The notes beneath the pieces were generated by a model that saw only the letters and a list, made by a program, of their open reading frames with translations, was not told the DNA's origin and did not search any database. 64,000 nt of DNA. Origin: Roseomonas alba (GTDB lineage: Bacteria > Pseudomonadota > Alphaproteobacteria > Acetobacterales > Acetobacteraceae). The translations under genes and the position numbers were made by a program. Positions 8,594 to 17,937 of the stretch are shown here, piece by piece (the stretch's first letter is position 1; every line of letters starts with the position of its first letter). The DNA is taken from NCBI RefSeq assembly GCF_019430885.1, contig NZ_JAHYBZ010000001.1, forward strand, positions 895,855 through 959,854, in the 5' to 3' direction.

Positions 8594-9481
8594 ATGGTGT
8601 GGAGCCTATGGCGCGATCTGCTGCGCGGCGGTGGGAAATTGAAAGCTCGTTCCGCCCGGGCGTCGCGCGCGCCTGCCGGCTTCGCCGAGGATGGCGCCGT
8701 TGCTCCCCGGCCATACCGCGGCGAAACCTCCGGGCGGAGCAACGGCACCTATGTGCCGAGACGATACACGCCGCCGGCCGAGCGCCGGGACGAGGGCCTT
8801 CCATTCCCCTCGACGGGCCCACATGGCCACCGGTCCCGGATGCGCGACAAGTTGCTGACCCGCGGTCCGGAGGCGCTTGCCGACTATGAGCTGCTGGAGA
8901 TGCTGCTGTTCCTCGCCATGCCGAGGGGCGACACCAAGCCCCTGGCTAAGGACCTGATCAATCGCTTCGGCAGCTTCGCCAACGTCCTGGCGGCGCCGCA
9001 GGCGGCGCTATTCGATGTGCCTGGTATCGGCGAGCACAGCGTGTCCGCGATGACACTGGTGCGGGCCTCTGCGCTCCGCATGGCGCGTGCAGAGGTTATG
9101 GATCGGCCGGTCCTCAATAACTGGGACACGCTCATCTCCTACCTGACCGCGGTGCTGGCACGGGAGAAGGTCGAGCAGTTCAGGGTGCTGTTCCTCGACA
9201 CCCGCAACCGCTTGCTGGCCGACGAAGCCCAGGCGCGCGGCACGGTGAACCACACGCCCGTCTATCCGCGCGAAGTGGTGAAGCGGGCGTTGGAGTTGCA
9301 GGCGACCGCGCTGATCCTGGTCCACAACCACCCCTCCGGTGATCCGACACCATCGGAAGCCGATGTCGAGATGACCGAGGACGTGAAGTCGGCGGCCGAG
9401 ACGCTCGGCATCAAGCTGCACGATCACCTCATCATCGGGAACGGCAGGCACCTCTCGCTGCGGCGAGAGGGGCTGATCTAG
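8594..9481 (+). CDS. radC: RadC-family JAB/MPN domain protein
   Basis: A 295-residue RadC-like protein. Residues 83-165 are the helix-hairpin-helix-like UPF0758 N-terminal domain ([21 protein letters not shown]). Residues 172-295 form the JAB1/MPN metal domain with [14 protein letters not shown] (H244, H246, D257). The first 80 residues are a variable basic/Pro-rich extension, so a later start is possible. RadC relatives are frequent on plasmids and islands; their biochemical role is unsettled. The stop codon overlaps the stop of the convergent nuclease gene. Confidence 0.9.
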   Translation: MVWSLWRDLLRGGGKLKARSARASRAPAGFAEDGAVAPRPYRGETSGRSNGTYVPRRYTPPAERRDEGLPFPSTGPHGHRSRMRDKLLTRGPEALADYELLEMLLFLAMPRGDTKPLAKDLINRFGSFANVLAAPQAALFDVPGIGEHSVSAMTLVRASALRMARAEVMDRPVLNNWDTLISYLTAVLAREKVEQFRVLFLDTRNRLLADEAQARGTVNHTPVYPREVVKRALELQATALILVHNHPSGDPTPSEADVEMTEDVKSAAETLGIKLHDHLIIGNGRHLSLRREGLI

Positions 9482-9993
9482 GGGACGAGCTGCAGGGACG
9501 CAGGATGCCGGCGCGCCGCGGCACGCCATTCCCATGGCGGGATGCGTTCGGCCTCGGGCAGGGCCCATAGACCGCGACGTGCCGCGCGCGCCTCCGCTTC
9601 ATAGCGGAGCAAGGCAGGGTCGTTGCTGTAGCGGCGGAACACCCAGGCCGCGCCGCGCTTCACCAGCTCGGCCGATACGTCCAGTGCGCCGACGAAGATG
9701 CGCCCTACCGTCCGCCCGTAACGGTCGATGTCGCGCACCTCGATCCGGACCTGTTTTCCGAAGGCCAGGTCGGAAAGCGCTTGGCGCGCGCGGTTGCCAT
9801 AGGGCTGTCCTCGCTCCGGCGTGTCGATGTCGGAAAGCCGGATGCGGACCTGCTCGCGGCCGGCCGTCAGCAGCGTGAGGGTGTCGCCATCGCTGATCCC
9901 GACCACGCGGCCGCGCAGCTCGTCGGCGATCGCGGCGGGGAGGGTGAGCGCCAGGAAGGCGAGGAGCACAAGGACAGCGGACACGCGGCGCAT
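9478..9993 (-). CDS. Secreted staphylococcal-nuclease-type thermonuclease
   Basis: A 171-residue protein with a signal peptide (residues 1-23, hydrophobic core [17 protein letters not shown]) and an SNase fold. Active-site elements are [18 protein letters not shown] and [10 protein letters not shown], which supply the Arg/Asp/Glu residues of calcium-dependent phosphodiester cleavage. Start ATG 9993 gives the signal peptide; the open frame extends to 10515 but that part is not protein-like. It probably acts in the periplasm or outside the cell. Confidence 0.88.
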   Translation of the reverse strand: MRRVSAVLVLLAFLALTLPAAIADELRGRVVGISDGDTLTLLTAGREQVRIRLSDIDTPERGQPYGNRARQALSDLAFGKQVRIEVRDIDRYGRTVGRIFVGALDVSAELVKRGAAWVFRRYSNDPALLRYEAEARAARRGLWALPEAERIPPWEWRAAARRHPASLQLVP

Positions 9994-10077
9994 GAGCGGG
10001 AGCTTGGCATGAGCGAGTTGTTTCGGCGACCCTCCCTTAAAGGCCAAGTCGGCGTCGATGCTCGATGTGAGGTGACG

Positions 10078-10377
10078 ATGATGCGCAACGCGATGGCAGG
10101 GATGATGTTTGCGACGCTGGCTATGTCTGCCGGCGAGGCTGCGGCACAGACAGTGGTCGATGGGAGCGGCCTGCTCCGGCTCGTGCAGACCGCCAACGAG
10201 CTCTGTCGCGGCGGCACCGGCGACAGCATCGAAACGGAAATCGCCTGCGAGGTGCGCGACGATCTCGTGCGCAGGCTGAGGGAGGTTGGTTGGTGCTATG
10301 GCGAGGTGGGGCAGGCCGGCTACCAGATGCGCTGGCATCGCTGCAATCGGCGCTCGAATCAGTATCAGTTGCCTTGA
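10078..10377 (+). CDS. Small exported protein of unknown function
   Basis: A 99-residue protein with a signal peptide (MMRNAMAGMMFATLAMSAGEAAAQ) and a short mature part with four Cys (ELC, IAC, GWC, HRC), probably two disulphides. A GAGG ribosome site precedes ATG 10078. It overlaps the convergent gene at 10365 by 13 bases. It sits next to an exported nuclease, but no functional link is shown. Confidence 0.65.
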   Translation: MMRNAMAGMMFATLAMSAGEAAAQTVVDGSGLLRLVQTANELCRGGTGDSIETEIACEVRDDLVRRLREVGWCYGEVGQAGYQMRWHRCNRRSNQYQLP

Positions 10378-10658
10378 TCGAAGGCTGAGAGTCGCGTCCG
10401 CCTGAATGCCGCGACCGCCGCAGCGAAGGTCGAGGCCGGGCTGGCAAGCGGCCTCACCTCCATCAGCTCCGGCCGGGCAAAGGTCCAGGGGCTGCCCGAC
10501 ATGACGGCGACCCACCCGGCCACGCCCTGCGCGCGCATCGCGGCCTCGGCCGCGTTAATGTCTTCATCGGTCGGGGCGACGGCACGGCCAAGCGTGACGA
10601 AGCGACCATCCTCCCCGAGAATGATCCATCGCCGCTCGCGCTGCCAATCCTGATCCAT
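10365..10658 (-). CDS. Unknown small protein
   Basis: A 97-residue soluble protein that opens with RERRWIILGEDGRFVTLGR, which reads like a short beta-meander, and a helical C-terminus. It has no signal peptide. No family is recognised. Its start lies 50 bases from structured element A. Confidence 0.6.
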   Translation of the reverse strand: MDQDWQRERRWIILGEDGRFVTLGRAVAPTDEDINAAEAAMRAQGVAGWVAVMSGSPWTFARPELMEVRPLASPASTFAAAVAAFRRTRLSAFDQGN

Positions 10659-10708
10659 GTCGGCACCTTGGCATGGCGCCGGACGGCTGCCAGGTGTCGG
10701 GATGAGGA

Positions 10709-10823
10709 TGCCCCTCGCCTTTCAGCGAGGGGCAACGGGACTTCCGGTTGCCGTGCCTACTGGTCACACCCCCAAGGGGGCCGGTTGCCATCCCTCCGGG
10801 GAGGGTTACCCGTTCGCGGCAAG
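10709..10823 (+). other. Structured element A (candidate non-coding RNA or leader)
   Basis: An intergenic stretch with serial hairpins: CCCCTCGC/GCGAGGGG (10711-10718 with 10725-10732), GGCAAC/GTTGCC, CCCCC-AA-GGGGG, and CCCTC/GAGGG at about 10791-10804. A second copy (element B, 24701-24828) keeps CTGGTCAC, CCGGTTGCCATC and TCGCGGC while the hairpin arms change in a paired way. It lies upstream of the SLOG gene at 10913. A short peptide frame (GATGLPVAVPTGH) is also partly shared, so a coding origin is not excluded. Confidence 0.45.
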
Positions 10824-10912
10824 TCTATTGTCCCTGCCACTATTCTCGGAGGCAAGCCATTCGTGACGACGTGCGCTGATCTATGTCAGCGGCCACGCCA
10901 AGGGGAAGGAAC

Positions 10913-11302
10913 ATGCTGCGTCTCCTCGTCTGCGGCGGCCGGACATTCACTGACCGGGATGCTGCCTTTGCCGCCATCGACCGTATCCACGCCCAATGCG
11001 GTGTCGCGGTTTTGATCCACGGCGCTGCTCGCGGTGCGGATACGTTCGGCGGAGAATGGGCTGCCGCCCACGGCGTGCCGATGCTCGCCTTCCATGCTGA
11101 CTGGGAAAGCCTGGGCAGGAAGGCAGGTCCGATCCGCAACCAGCGCATGCTGGACGAAGGGCGACCCGACCTAGTCCTGGCACTCCCTGGTGGGCGCGGT
11201 ACGGCGGACATGGTCAGGCGTGCGACGGAGGCGGCGGTCAAGGTGATCCGGCTGGAGGAAGTGGCGGCAGGAGCGACGTTGTGGACGGGCGTGGCCGATT
11301 GA
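10913..11302 (+). CDS. SLOG-family protein (DUF2493/YspA type)
   Basis: A 129-residue protein of the nucleotide-binding SLOG superfamily. The glycine-rich loop VCGGRTFTD at the N-terminus, HGAARGADT and a late PGGRGTADM loop are the family marks. Such proteins are thought to bind a nucleotide or ADP-ribose-like ligand and are common on phages and mobile islands. AGGGGAAGGA directly before ATG 10913 fixes the start; an in-frame ATG at 10883 has no such site. Confidence 0.85.
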   Translation: MLRLLVCGGRTFTDRDAAFAAIDRIHAQCGVAVLIHGAARGADTFGGEWAAAHGVPMLAFHADWESLGRKAGPIRNQRMLDEGRPDLVLALPGGRGTADMVRRATEAAVKVIRLEEVAAGATLWTGVAD

Positions 11303-11527
11303 CACGCGAGACACTACCGCTGTCGCTTCATCATCGAAGATGAGGAAGGTGGGCCCGCTTCATCATGTTGCGCGGCCTCTGGGCGGAGGGAGGAGAACGC
11401 CGGAAGGGAAGGAGGGGCGGGGCGTGGCGCTCGATATCCACGGATATACCGACGAAAAGAAGCGGAGGTTGGCGGCGAGCAAGCGACGGTTTTCTGGCTG
11501 TGGGCTGGGTTGAGGATGGAGATGCAG

Positions 11528-11740
11528 ATGAGCCAGCCGGCGGAAGGGGGGGCGCCCGCATGCGAGCGGTCTACGATGACGATGGTGCCCCCAGAGAAGA
11601 CCGAGAAGATGGATGGTATGGACGCGCGGGTGCCGATGGCGAACAACCCGGTGCGGGTTCCGGAGCGGATCGCCGCCCTGATTGCCAGGCGGAAGGACGC
11701 CAAGGAGAGCACCTCGGCAAAGCCCTCCGGGCGACGGTGA
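11528..11740 (+). CDS. Possible small unknown protein
   Basis: A 70-residue open frame starting MSQPAEGGAP with GGAG six bases before ATG 11528. The C-terminus (RVPERIAALIARRKDAK) could form a basic helix. Other frames are open over the same stretch, so this is the best guess. The surrounding region 11303-11768 shows no other gene and may hold the left boundary of the integrated element. Confidence 0.3.
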   Translation: MSQPAEGGAPACERSTMTMVPPEKTEKMDGMDARVPMANNPVRVPERIAALIARRKDAKESTSAKPSGRR

Positions 11741-11768
11741 CCGAGTTCCGGGTCCGCTCGGCATCGGC

Positions 11769-12341
11769 TTAGTCCTTGTCCGGTGTGCTTGCGGCCGAGT
11801 CTATCGGCAGGGCCCAGGTGCGTCCCGGGCGCCCGAATGTGACACCAGCCTTGGCAGTGCGTGCCGCACAAACCATGACCTCAACAGGTCCGGTGACGCG
11901 GTGCGCTGTGATCAGTTCAACCGCGCCGCCGGCGGCAACGGCGACGGCGCAGGTGCCGAGATGATCGGTCAGGTGCGGACGGCCTCCCTTCGCGTTCTTC
12001 CCGATCCGCGCTTCGCGGTCCCTGTTGTAGCAGGATATGCAGTGCTTCCCGCGGATCAGCCGCTCTGAGGGGCGAAGGCAGCGGCAGCATACCAACCGCC
12101 AGGCGTCAGCAGCAGCCTCGACAGCGTTGAACTCGATACCGGCGTGCCTCGCGCCGATCGGGCAGTTTCGGCAACGTGACAGGCTATCCCATGGCTCGGG
12201 CAGGCGGTCGGCCGCCTTGCACCAGCGCGCCGCGCAACTCGACACGGTCAGGCGAGCGCGGAGCGCGACGCAATCGAATAGCGCCGGAATCGGCATCGCA
12301 CCGCTACTGGACGCGGACGAGGGCACCGCGGCGATCAGCAC
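11769..12341 (-). CDS. Phage-type zinc-ribbon protein of unknown function
   Basis: A 190-residue protein from a GTG at 12341 with GGAAG upstream, overlapping the preceding gene by 7 bases. Several Cys pairs (SRCRNCPIG; LVCCRCLRP; KHCISCYNRDREAR) suggest one or two zinc ribbons. It is the last gene of the minus-strand phage module. It may bind nucleic acid. An alternative start is ATG 12296, which lacks a ribosome site. Confidence 0.6.
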   Translation of the reverse strand: MLIAAVPSSASSSGAMPIPALFDCVALRARLTVSSCAARWCKAADRLPEPWDSLSRCRNCPIGARHAGIEFNAVEAAADAWRLVCCRCLRPSERLIRGKHCISCYNRDREARIGKNAKGGRPHLTDHLGTCAVAVAAGGAVELITAHRVTGPVEVMVCAARTAKAGVTFGRPGRTWALPIDSAASTPDKD

Positions 12342-12895
12342 GGCACTTCCGGCTCGGAGGCGAGCAGCGAGGCACGGATGCGCCTCGCCGCAGCCTCAAG
12401 TTGCTCCGCCGTTACCAGCGCGGAGCGCCGGCGACCCTCGGGCGTCGTGCCGCCGCGCTGGACATGGTGTTCCAGGTGACGGCCCGGGGTGCCGGACTTC
12501 ACGGCCGCGTCCACCCATCGGTAGAGAGTTGCCGGCGAAGCGCCGCGGCCGAGGAATCGGTTTGCCAGCGCCAATTTGTTCGGGACAGTGCCGCCGATGC
12601 GCTGCGTCTCGCTCAGCGTGGCGGCCTCAACCTCGTCGCGCAGCGCGGCGCGTTCGGGCGTGGCAGACACGCCACCACCGCGCCGGACCGGCTGGCCCGA
12701 GGCTGGCGTGACGCGGGGGAGATCGGGACACGCTGCCTCGGCTGTGGCGCCGAGGCGGATCAGGGCCTCGGCCGCCGCGACGTCCCCACCTTCGGCGCGC
12801 GCCAGGAGATCGGCGAGCAGCCGCCGGCGCGTCGCCGCGGAGAGCGGACCGCGCGCCTTCCGCCCCGGCGGCGGGCTGCTCGCCCCCGACATCAC
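12335..12895 (-). CDS. Helix-turn-helix protein of the phage module
   Basis: A 186-residue protein. The N-terminal part (RRRLLADLLARAEGGDVAAAEALIRLG) is a helical repeat often seen in phage proteins. The middle carries a resolvase-like turn (FLGRGASPATLYRW), also present in the broken gene at 22295-22767. It could be a small terminase-like or regulatory DNA-binding protein, but no large terminase is present. It overlaps the upstream gene by ATGA. Confidence 0.6.
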   Translation of the reverse strand: MMSGASSPPPGRKARGPLSAATRRRLLADLLARAEGGDVAAAEALIRLGATAEAACPDLPRVTPASGQPVRRGGGVSATPERAALRDEVEAATLSETQRIGGTVPNKLALANRFLGRGASPATLYRWVDAAVKSGTPGRHLEHHVQRGGTTPEGRRRSALVTAEQLEAAARRIRASLLASEPEVPC

Positions 12896-13539
12896 AGGGG
12901 GCGGCCCGCGATCGTGGCGCGCCGGAGAACTTCCATCAGGCTTCCGGCGGGCTCCCAGTTGAAGTTGTGGCTGCCGATGCGCCGGCCCGTGGCCGCCATC
13001 AGATCCACGGTGTGCTGCAGAACCTCACCGGCACGATCAGCGGCGGGCTTGATCACCGCGAGCGCGGCGTGCCCGTCGATGCGCCCCGCCACCTCGGCCA
13101 TTTGCGCCAGCGTCTCTTTGGCACGGCCGTTCAGCGCATCCAGATGTTCCTTCAGCGCGGCCAGCGCCGCTTGGTCCTCGGCATACTGAAGACCGGCATG
13201 GGCGTCCCGCACCGCCGCCGCGGCGGCCGCTTCCTCTTTCTCTTTCGCGGCGAGCAGCGCGTTGGCTTCGCGCCCGAGCTCGGCGAGGCCTTCGCGATCA
13301 AGCACGATCAGGTCCAGTTCGCCGGCGTCGCCGTCGCGCACATCGCCGTTCTGGCGCCGCGCGCCGATCGCGGCGCGCTTCGCGTCCAGGTCGGCGATGC
13401 GGGCGCGGATGCCATTGGCCGCTTCGCGGGCCTTCGCGGTCACGGCGCGATGCTCGGAGAGTTTGCCCTCGGCTCGCACAAGCTTTTCGGCGGCGCTGAC
13501 GATGGACGGGTCGATGGTGATCATGTCGATGGCATTCAC
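12892..13539 (-). CDS. Coiled-coil phage-module protein
   Basis: A 215-residue, strongly helical Ala/Glu/Arg-rich protein. Long coiled-coil segments cover about residues 10-175. The start is a GTG at 13539 with CCGGAG upstream. It has no membrane segment. It follows the tail hub gene by 74 bases. A structural or chaperone role is possible; no family is recognised. Confidence 0.6.
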   Translation of the reverse strand: MNAIDMITIDPSIVSAAEKLVRAEGKLSEHRAVTAKAREAANGIRARIADLDAKRAAIGARRQNGDVRDGDAGELDLIVLDREGLAELGREANALLAAKEKEEAAAAAAVRDAHAGLQYAEDQAALAALKEHLDALNGRAKETLAQMAEVAGRIDGHAALAVIKPAADRAGEVLQHTVDLMAATGRRIGSHNFNWEPAGSLMEVLRRATIAGRPL

Positions 13540-13613
13540 AATTGGGAACTCCGGTTAACGACGGTGGGATTGGCCGTCATGCGGAATGCAGACGGCCTGA
13601 GGGGAGGGGTGGG

Positions 13614-15095
13614 TCATTGCGAGTACGGACCTCGCGTTGTTTCTGCGAAGTAGGCGGTCTGCCGGCGCTTGGTGCGCTCGATGAAGCCCGTGCCGCGCTC
13701 AAGCGAGACCTGGGTGGTCCAGGCCTGCATGGGGCTGATGTTGTGGCTGACCCGGGTCATGTAGGCCTCGCTGGTCAAATCGCCGCGCGTCAGGCGCAGG
13801 TAGCGGCCCACCTTCAGCTCCTCCGACCCGCGTAGCGTCGCGGACCCGCCCTCGAACACGGCGTTGTCGCGGTTCATCGCCTTGAGCTCGGCGGCGCGCT
13901 TCTCGTGCCAGAGCACCACCGTCCGACCGCCTTGTCGCCGTCCGGCCTCGGTGGGCGCGCGCGAGGGGAGGCCGGAGAGGCCATCGGGCAGCAGCCGGGT
14001 CTGCACCTGCATTCGGCGCACGCCATAAAGCTCGGGGCGATTGTTGCCGTGCTGTTGGTCTAGCGGGGCGCCCCGCTGCAAGGTTGCAGTGTTCACCAGC
14101 GCGGAGGTGTCCAACATGGAGCCGCCCGGTGGCACCCAGAAGAAGTTGGCGACCTGAGCGTCGCTCCGCTTGAGGCCCAGCGCGACTACCGCATCGGCGT
14201 CGATGTCCACCCGCCCGGGGTCCGTCGCGCCGGGCATGATGAAGTCGCCGGCGAGGCTCCGGCAGGGTGTCGGCCGGAACCGTACCAACGGCCCTTCCTC
14301 CTCGTCCTCGATGAACAGCTCGTTCCAGGGGCGGTCGGCGAAGATCTCGGCGATCTGCCAGATGGGCCCCTGGACACTGGCGACGGTCGTCGCCGAAGCA
14401 ATTCCTTCCGTGACGGTGGCGGAGACGCGGAACGGCTTCACCTGCTGCGAAGAGAAGGCCGAGAGCTTCCTGACCTTGTCGTTGACGATCCGCTCGGTGA
14501 GCTGGGTGATGAACTGCGACACGGGCATGAACGACACGTCCACCCCCGTTGCGGCCTGCATGCGAAACAGGTCCAGGAACGGCACGTCCTGCAGGTAGGC
14601 GATCTCGTAGATGACCTGGTGGATCAGCCAGAACTTCCCGGCGTCCTGCCCCTGGATCGTCACGGTGCGCTGAGGCGTGCCGTCCTGGCCGATGGCCTCG
14701 GCACGCTCCACATCGGATACCCAGCCCCGCATGATCAGCGGGAGCTTCTGGCCGGCGTATCGGTGCGGCTCGCGGGCCCCGCGGATTTCGATGGCGTCCA
14801 TCGGCTCGACCATGGCCGCGACCGTGTCGAGCGTCTTCGGGTGGCGCTGGTCGCTGAAGCTGATCGAGAACCCGCCGGCCGCCTCATACAGGTTCTTGGT
14901 GGTCCGGATGCCTCCGACATCGCCGAGGAACGGGGTCAGGTCGATCTCGCGCTCGGCCGCCGAATACCGCTCTGCTTGGCCTTCGCGCCGCTGCACCATC
15001 TTGAGCAGCTTCACCTCGACCTTCGGACGATAGACCTTCACCCGACCCTCGCCGCCGCTCGGGCCGCCAAGGATGGTGTTGACCAGGCCGCTCAT
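13614..15095 (-). CDS. Phage tail hub / baseplate protein (gpD/gp27-like)
   Basis: A 493-residue beta-rich protein lying directly after the tape measure gene, in the place of tail hub proteins. Motifs such as RGWVSDVERAEA, TIQGQDAGKFW and the late GRYLRLTRGDLTSEAYMTRV match the order of phage late-control D/tail hub folds. The start at 15095 overlaps the tape measure stop as ATGA; the open frame reaches 15107. It would sit at the tail tip as the platform for a spike. The spike gene itself is not recognised in the window. Confidence 0.65.
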   Translation of the reverse strand: MSGLVNTILGGPSGGEGRVKVYRPKVEVKLLKMVQRREGQAERYSAAEREIDLTPFLGDVGGIRTTKNLYEAAGGFSISFSDQRHPKTLDTVAAMVEPMDAIEIRGAREPHRYAGQKLPLIMRGWVSDVERAEAIGQDGTPQRTVTIQGQDAGKFWLIHQVIYEIAYLQDVPFLDLFRMQAATGVDVSFMPVSQFITQLTERIVNDKVRKLSAFSSQQVKPFRVSATVTEGIASATTVASVQGPIWQIAEIFADRPWNELFIEDEEEGPLVRFRPTPCRSLAGDFIMPGATDPGRVDIDADAVVALGLKRSDAQVANFFWVPPGGSMLDTSALVNTATLQRGAPLDQQHGNNRPELYGVRRMQVQTRLLPDGLSGLPSRAPTEAGRRQGGRTVVLWHEKRAAELKAMNRDNAVFEGGSATLRGSEELKVGRYLRLTRGDLTSEAYMTRVSHNISPMQAWTTQVSLERGTGFIERTKRRQTAYFAETTRGPYSQ

Positions 15096-17662
15096 GCGAT
15101 CCCCCACGGGCGCGCATCGCCCCCGATGCGTGTCACGGGAAGGCTCTCCTCCCGCATGACCGCTCCGCTCGAATCCCGGATGAACACGTCCAGCGGAGCG
15201 ATGTTGAATGCCTGCTGCTGGCCGTCAGGGCGGGCCGGCGCCGGCGCCGGCGTGTTGCCGGGGGGGTCGGGCCGGGCCGGCGTGACCGCGTTCGGGGCAT
15301 CGGGCATGGCGCCGCCGTTGCGGAAGTGCTCGCTGAAGTTCTCCGACAGGCCTCCGCGGCGGCGCGCCTCGCCGAGGCGGTCGCCGGGCCGTTCCCATTG
15401 GTTGGACAGGAGCGCACCCGCTTCCCGAGCGGTCTGGGTTCGACGCAGCGCGGCGCCGACGTTGTCTCTGCCGCTGCTTTCCAGCATCTCCCAATACGAC
15501 ATGCGGACCTGGCCCTCGAAGGAGGAGGTCGAGTAGGCGCCGGGCTGCAACCCGAACTGACGCTCCATCGCGGCCCGGCGCGCGGCGTCGTGCTGGAACA
15601 CGCCGTGGGAGCGTCCGCTGTCGCCCCGCGCGCCGGCGCGGAAATTCGATTCCACCCGGGCCTGAGCAACCACGGCAGAGGCCTGCTCATGGGTCAGGCC
15701 CCGCCTGATGCCCTCCTCGTAGATGAAGCGAGCCCGCTGCGCCTCCTCGGCGCCCGTGATGGCCTCGCCACGGAAGTTGCCGCCGGCGGCCCCGCCGTTG
15801 CGGCGCCGCTCGAGGCTCTGACGCGCGTCGGGGTTGCCTCTGACGTATCCCTCGTAAACGTCGCCCAGCGTCTCGCTTAGAGTCCCGATGTTCTGGCCGA
15901 GGTCGGACAGCACCTCCCGCATGTCATTGAGGACCGGCACCAGGCCCGTTCCCGCTGCGGTCAGGGCGTTGGCCATCTGCGCCATGGTGTCGCGCACCTG
16001 ATCGCCGTCAGTCCGCGTCCCGCCGTGCTGGGCGAGGAGGCGGATCATCTCGCGGCGCTGGTCCTCGCCCAGCATCCCGCCGACACGGTCACGATCGGCC
16101 TGGGGGATCGCGCGGTTCTGACGAAAGCGCGTGACTGCCTCGGCACTGACCATGGAGTGCCCGGAGAGCTCTGCGATCTCAGCAAGGGAGGTTGGATTGA
16201 TGTCCTGGATGTTGATGCCGAGCGCGGCGAGGTCGCGCCCCATGCCGCCCAGATTGCCGCCGCTACGCATCGCGCGTTCCAAGGCCTGCGCCTGGCGCGG
16301 GTTGATCCCGAAGTGGCGGCCCATCGCGTGCCAGCGCTGGTAGTCCGGCATGCCGGCGTAGAGGCGGTTGATCTCCTGCGAGGTGGCCTCGAACACGGTG
16401 GGGCCATTCTCTCCGATCCGCTCGAACATCCCGCCCGCGAGAAGATGCTCGATCCGGTATGGGTCAGTGATGCCGTTGCGAGCCATCGCCCGATAGGTGA
16501 GGTGCATCGAAGCATCGCCAGCCGCGCCGCCCTGCGACAGGGATGCATTGACGCGGTCCATAAGGCTCGCGCCCATCTCCCCGCGCAGGCCCGGGATTCC
16601 GGAGCTGGACAGCGTTGCATACATACCGGCGGCGCGATCCAGCGCGCCGGCGCCGGACATGTTGCGGGCGAAGCCCTCCTGCCACCTGAGGAGCTGACCC
16701 ATGACCGCCTCGCCCTGCCCGGTCATGCGGGAGTCACGCATGGTCTCCGCCAGCAGCACCGCGAAGCGGCGCGGGTCCTCTCCCAGGAAGGCGGCACGGC
16801 CCGCACCGCCGACCATGGAGCCCGATTCCAGCCCCAGGCTACGGGCCGCTCCCACTGCGAAGCGCATGTTGCGCGTCGCGGCATCGCCGCTCGTCTCGTT
16901 GGTGGCGCGGACCCATGCCAGGGAGAGGCGCTGGGCCTCCTGGTAGGTCAGCCCCAGGCCGGCCGTCGCGTCGCGGACCGACCTCCGGAGCCCACCGAAG
17001 TCGGTATCGAGGTCGCGCAGACTGCGGAGAAGGGTGTCATTGGCGACGGCCTCTTGCTGCGCCTGCGAGACGGCTTGGCTTGCCATACCCGCCAACCCCG
17101 CCGCCGCGCCGACCCCGGCCATTCCGAGCATCCATGCGCCGCCAGACATGGCGGAGCGCCCCAAGCCGCTCGCGACGCCGCCGGCGCTCGGCATCTGGAA
17201 TCCGGGCAGGCTGATGCCTCCGCCCCCAGAAGGCTGGGCACCGCCAGCGCTCATCGGGACCATTGCCTGCGGCGCATGAGCGCCCGAGGCAAAGGAGGTG
17301 CCCTGCAGGACATAGCGGACCGCGTTGGAATGCAGCCGGTCGCCGCGGGTTCCATCCGGATGGAGGTGGCGCCAGCGCGCCGCGTCGAACATGCCGCCTG
17401 GGCCGAACGGGCTGCCGAAGGAGGCGCCATGGAGCCGCCGCGCCGTCGCTGCTGTGGCGCCGCTCGCCGTGTTCACCAAGGCGTCAAGGTTCTCCTCGAT
17501 CTGCTTGATGTCGTTGGCGAAGGTCTTCAGCTCGGGATGCGACAGGTCGATCTGGGCCAGCGCCTTCCCGGACTGCCCGGCGCGGTCAAGTGCGCGCTGG
17601 ATATCCTGGACGGCCTTGACCGCTGCCGAGGCATCGGCCTCGATCGGAATACGCACGCTCAT
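15092..17662 (-). CDS. Tail tape measure protein with C-terminal lysozyme-like domain
   Basis: An 856-residue tape measure protein that sets tail length. The N-terminal part is helical (ADASAAVKAVQDIQRALD). A Gly/Ala-rich hydrophobic segment lies at about residues 165-205. Residues about 640-760 form a phage-tail-lysozyme/transglycosylase-like domain (QARVESNFRAGARGDSGRSH with the probable catalytic Glu), for local peptidoglycan cleavage. The C-terminus is a Pro-rich linker. It overlaps both neighbours by ATGA. By length it implies a tail of moderate size, but no major tail tube gene is seen. Confidence 0.85.
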   Translation of the reverse strand: MSVRIPIEADASAAVKAVQDIQRALDRAGQSGKALAQIDLSHPELKTFANDIKQIEENLDALVNTASGATAATARRLHGASFGSPFGPGGMFDAARWRHLHPDGTRGDRLHSNAVRYVLQGTSFASGAHAPQAMVPMSAGGAQPSGGGGISLPGFQMPSAGGVASGLGRSAMSGGAWMLGMAGVGAAAGLAGMASQAVSQAQQEAVANDTLLRSLRDLDTDFGGLRRSVRDATAGLGLTYQEAQRLSLAWVRATNETSGDAATRNMRFAVGAARSLGLESGSMVGGAGRAAFLGEDPRRFAVLLAETMRDSRMTGQGEAVMGQLLRWQEGFARNMSGAGALDRAAGMYATLSSSGIPGLRGEMGASLMDRVNASLSQGGAAGDASMHLTYRAMARNGITDPYRIEHLLAGGMFERIGENGPTVFEATSQEINRLYAGMPDYQRWHAMGRHFGINPRQAQALERAMRSGGNLGGMGRDLAALGINIQDINPTSLAEIAELSGHSMVSAEAVTRFRQNRAIPQADRDRVGGMLGEDQRREMIRLLAQHGGTRTDGDQVRDTMAQMANALTAAGTGLVPVLNDMREVLSDLGQNIGTLSETLGDVYEGYVRGNPDARQSLERRRNGGAAGGNFRGEAITGAEEAQRARFIYEEGIRRGLTHEQASAVVAQARVESNFRAGARGDSGRSHGVFQHDAARRAAMERQFGLQPGAYSTSSFEGQVRMSYWEMLESSGRDNVGAALRRTQTAREAGALLSNQWERPGDRLGEARRRGGLSENFSEHFRNGGAMPDAPNAVTPARPDPPGNTPAPAPARPDGQQQAFNIAPLDVFIRDSSGAVMREESLPVTRIGGDARPWGIA

Positions 17663-17937
17663 AGGGTGAGACCGTCGTCACGCACCGGTCCGATGCCCCG
17701 CGGGATTGGATCATTGCCGAAGGACATGGACACCCCGAGCGAGGGGCGCTCGGAGTCGATCTCCGCACCCCGGAGGGCGGTGAGGAGCGCGCACCGGGCG
17801 CGGTCAACATCGCCTCCTGCCCGCGCGACTGCGCGAAGATCAACAAGAGCCCGCGCGACGGCGGCGCGCACGCCGATGAGCGAGCTCTCGAAGGCCATCT
17901 CGGCCCACGCGACGGCCTCGGGGGCTGTGCTGCTCAT
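17659..17937 (-). CDS. Small phage-module protein
   Basis: A 92-residue helical protein placed just before the tape measure gene, where tail assembly chaperones usually lie. ATGA overlaps are found on both sides. No family motif is seen, so a chaperone role is inferred from position only. Confidence 0.55.
   Translation of the reverse strand: MSSTAPEAVAWAEMAFESSLIGVRAAVARALVDLRAVARAGGDVDRARCALLTALRGAEIDSERPSLGVSMSFGNDPIPRGIGPVRDDGLTL

Noticed and set aside
11314..11871. 185-codon minus-strand frame
   Set aside because: It overlaps the end of the zinc-ribbon gene and contains long Pro/Ser/Arg-rich stretches without motif.
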